Origin: JBNKDD01 sp050288085
GTDB taxonomy: Bacteria > Chloroflexota > Anaerolineae > Aggregatilineales > UBA3940
Length of the DNA: 15,684 nucleotides
Reading direction: 5' to 3'
Assembly: GCA_050288085.1 (NCBI GenBank)
Contig: JBNKDD010000124.1
Span: 1 to 15,684, forward strand
Positions 14,667-15,684 of the stretch are shown one piece after another; position 1 is the stretch's first letter, and the number at the start of each line of letters is the position of its first letter. Both the position numbers and the translations under genes were made by a program. The notes beneath the pieces are model-generated. The model was given only the letters and a program-made list of their open reading frames with translations. It was not told the origin of the DNA and made no database searches.

Positions 14667-14695
14667 ATCATAGCATGATTGACCGGCATCGAAAA
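14667..14695 (-). promoter_or_regulatory. Putative sigma-70-type promoter of the kinase gene
   Basis: On the minus strand TTTTCG (14695-14690), 17 bases, then TATGAT (14672-14667). The -10 matches five of six; the -35 only three. The leader would be about 62 bases. It lies in the 140-base gap after the methyltransferase gene, in which I see no terminator hairpin. Confidence 0.45.
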
Positions 14696-14738
14696 GCATA
14701 GTGGCAGAGTTGAAACGACCTTGTAAGGAACGCAAGAT

Positions 14739-15581
14739 TTACCCTTTCCGTCCAATCGCCATGATGTGAGCGCTTGCGCCCAGCAGCGAGGGTTCTTTTT
14801 CCACCGACCGCATGAAGCCTAACAGCCGCTCTCGCCGTCCAACATCCTGCCAGTGTTCGTCAAACTCGGCGATCAACCAGCCCGGCCCCTCGATTCCCAG
14901 CAGGCACTCAGACTTGAAGCCCGCCTTCTCGATCTCGGCCCACAGTTCGTCAGGGGTGTGGAAAAAGGCCGTCGCAAAGTAGTTGGGGTTCTCGGTCGGA
15001 TTGCGGTGCTGACCGGATTCGAGATCGCCTTTGACGATCTTGACGAAGTCGGGGTCATCCAGGAAATCGTTTAGCATCCCATCCATCAATGAGGCAAAAC
15101 GCGAGATGGCCGCCGCGAACACCAATCCGCCCGGCTTCAAGACGCGATAGGCTTCTTCCAGCGCTTCCATCCGGTCGGGGTGCTGGGTCAGGTGGTAGAG
15201 CGGCCCCAGCAGCAGCACCACGTCAACGCTGTTATCCGCCGTCTTAAGTTTTCGAGCATCGCCGACGGCGGCACTCGCCAGCGGGTAATCCGGTTGGTTC
15301 TCCGACGCCTGAAGCGCCTGTTCGATGTGCAGCGGGACGACATCGATCAGGTGAACCTCGTAACCGATCTGGGCCAGGGGGAGGGCATGGATACCCGCCC
15401 CGCCGCCTACATCGAGGATCACCCCCGGTGGCGAGGGCGCATACCGGCGGATGATCTCCTGTGTGCGGACAAATTCAAGCTGCCCGCGCCCGCTTTTCAG
15501 GCGGTCGGCCTCAAAGCCCAGGTTGTAGTGAGAGATAATATCTTCTGGAATGTACAGCGAAGAATCGTTTTGATCGGACAT
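14739..15581 (-). CDS. Class I SAM-dependent methyltransferase
   Basis: A 280-residue methyltransferase of the Methyltransf_11/UbiE-like type. Motif I is ILDVGGGAG (55-63), and Asp79 at the end of strand 2 should hold the SAM ribose. GDAR near 107 and DVVLLLGPLYHL (119-130) form motifs II-III, and VLKPGGL is the usual post-strand turn. The C-terminal third (FHTPDELWAEIEKAGFKSE, then a GIEGPGWL segment) forms the substrate-side cap; the substrate cannot be named. I chose the ATG at 15581 because a GGAGAAGGTGGG purine tract lies just upstream and the protein then begins MSDQND. A start at 15644 would add 21 residues that look non-coding and would contain that ribosome site. The gene is probably transcribed alone or with a short lead into the kinase gene. 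Confidence 0.88.
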   Translation of the reverse strand: MSDQNDSSLYIPEDIISHYNLGFEADRLKSGRGQLEFVRTQEIIRRYAPSPPGVILDVGGGAGIHALPLAQIGYEVHLIDVVPLHIEQALQASENQPDYPLASAAVGDARKLKTADNSVDVVLLLGPLYHLTQHPDRMEALEEAYRVLKPGGLVFAAAISRFASLMDGMLNDFLDDPDFVKIVKGDLESGQHRNPTENPNYFATAFFHTPDELWAEIEKAGFKSECLLGIEGPGWLIAEFDEHWQDVGRRERLLGFMRSVEKEPSLLGASAHIMAIGRKG

Positions 15582-15618
15582 AGACCCACCTTCTCCTCTT
15601 AAGATTTGCATATACATT

Positions 15619-15632
15619 GGGGTGAGCACCCC
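15619..15632. repeat. Small inverted repeat in the methyltransferase upstream region
   Basis: GGGGTG (15619-15624) and CACCCC (15627-15632) are perfect inverted arms with only AG between them. The loop is too short for an RNA hairpin of full stem, so a protein-binding dyad is more plausible. It lies 38-51 bases upstream of the chosen start at 15581. No promoter hexamers could be fixed next to it. Confidence 0.35.
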
Positions 15633-15668
15633 CCACCTGTGCACTCTATGATCGCACTTTGCAGGACA

Positions 15669-15684
15669 ATGGGCTTAAGCCCAT
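15669..15684. repeat. Perfect 16-bp palindrome at the right edge
   Basis: ATGGGCTTAAGCCCAT is a perfect dyad ending exactly at the last base, so it may extend beyond the window. It differs from the GTAGGGG repeats. It could be a second dispersed palindrome family or an operator for the methyltransferase gene about 90 bases away. Confidence 0.5.

Noticed and set aside
14107..14673. 188-codon open frame on the plus strand opposite the kinase gene
   Set aside because: It lies antisense to the G-loop-to-HRD part of a clear kinase domain, has no ribosome site, and its composition follows from the opposite-strand codons.
15180..15602. 140-codon plus-strand open frame opposite the methyltransferase
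   Set aside because: It is antisense to the SAM-binding core of a well-supported gene and shows no protein-like pattern of its own.
1..15684. CRISPR array, tRNA, rRNA, IS element or prophage genes
   Set aside because: No regularly spaced repeats, tRNA-like cloverleaf, rRNA sequence, transposase, integrase or phage structural gene was seen on either strand.

Overview
The window is a gene-dense stretch of bacterial chromosome of roughly mid-50s % GC. The gene types suggest a member of the Chloroflexota, probably near Anaerolineae: a PknB-type kinase with an extracellular lectin-like part, a WD40 double propeller, tandem SRPBCC proteins, and intergenic hairpins with GTAGGGG/CCCCTAC arms. This placement is an inference from gene style; no lineage marker search was possible. 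I see no phage, IS element, CRISPR array, tRNA or rRNA.

Left part, plus strand (3-2126): a 5'-truncated HEAT-repeat membrane protein, a small two-helix membrane protein right behind it, and a 144-aa soluble protein of uncertain family. They face a convergent minus-strand block.

Minus-strand block 2199-6049: a well-formed promoter (TTGCCA-17-TATGAT) drives a 105-aa single-domain protein, then a 503-aa glycoside-hydrolase-like TIM-barrel protein whose last 98 residues are the same domain (42/98 identical, no gaps). A 605-aa protein I do not recognise follows. The shared domain, found alone and fused in neighbouring coupled genes, is the most novel item here.

Divergent from it (6166-8219, plus) is a membrane-anchored WD40-type protein. 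It is split by a one-base frameshift in an A run. Restoring the frame gives 14 blades, which fits two seven-bladed propellers. A clear intrinsic terminator follows.

Minus-strand block 8286-12165: rsmA/ksgA with its own promoter and a hairpin in its leader, a single-pass membrane protein, two tandem SRPBCC paralogues (97/144 identical) that also share their promoter region, and a polytopic membrane protein. Minus-strand genes at 12169-14598 and 14739-15581 encode a receptor-like Ser/Thr kinase and a class I SAM-dependent methyltransferase.

The genes do not form one obvious pathway. Signalling and adaptor scaffolds (kinase, WD40, HEAT), small ligand-binding folds (SRPBCC) and one housekeeping gene (rsmA) lie side by side. 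Three degenerate palindromic repeats sit in intergenic gaps, and a different perfect palindrome lies at the right edge.
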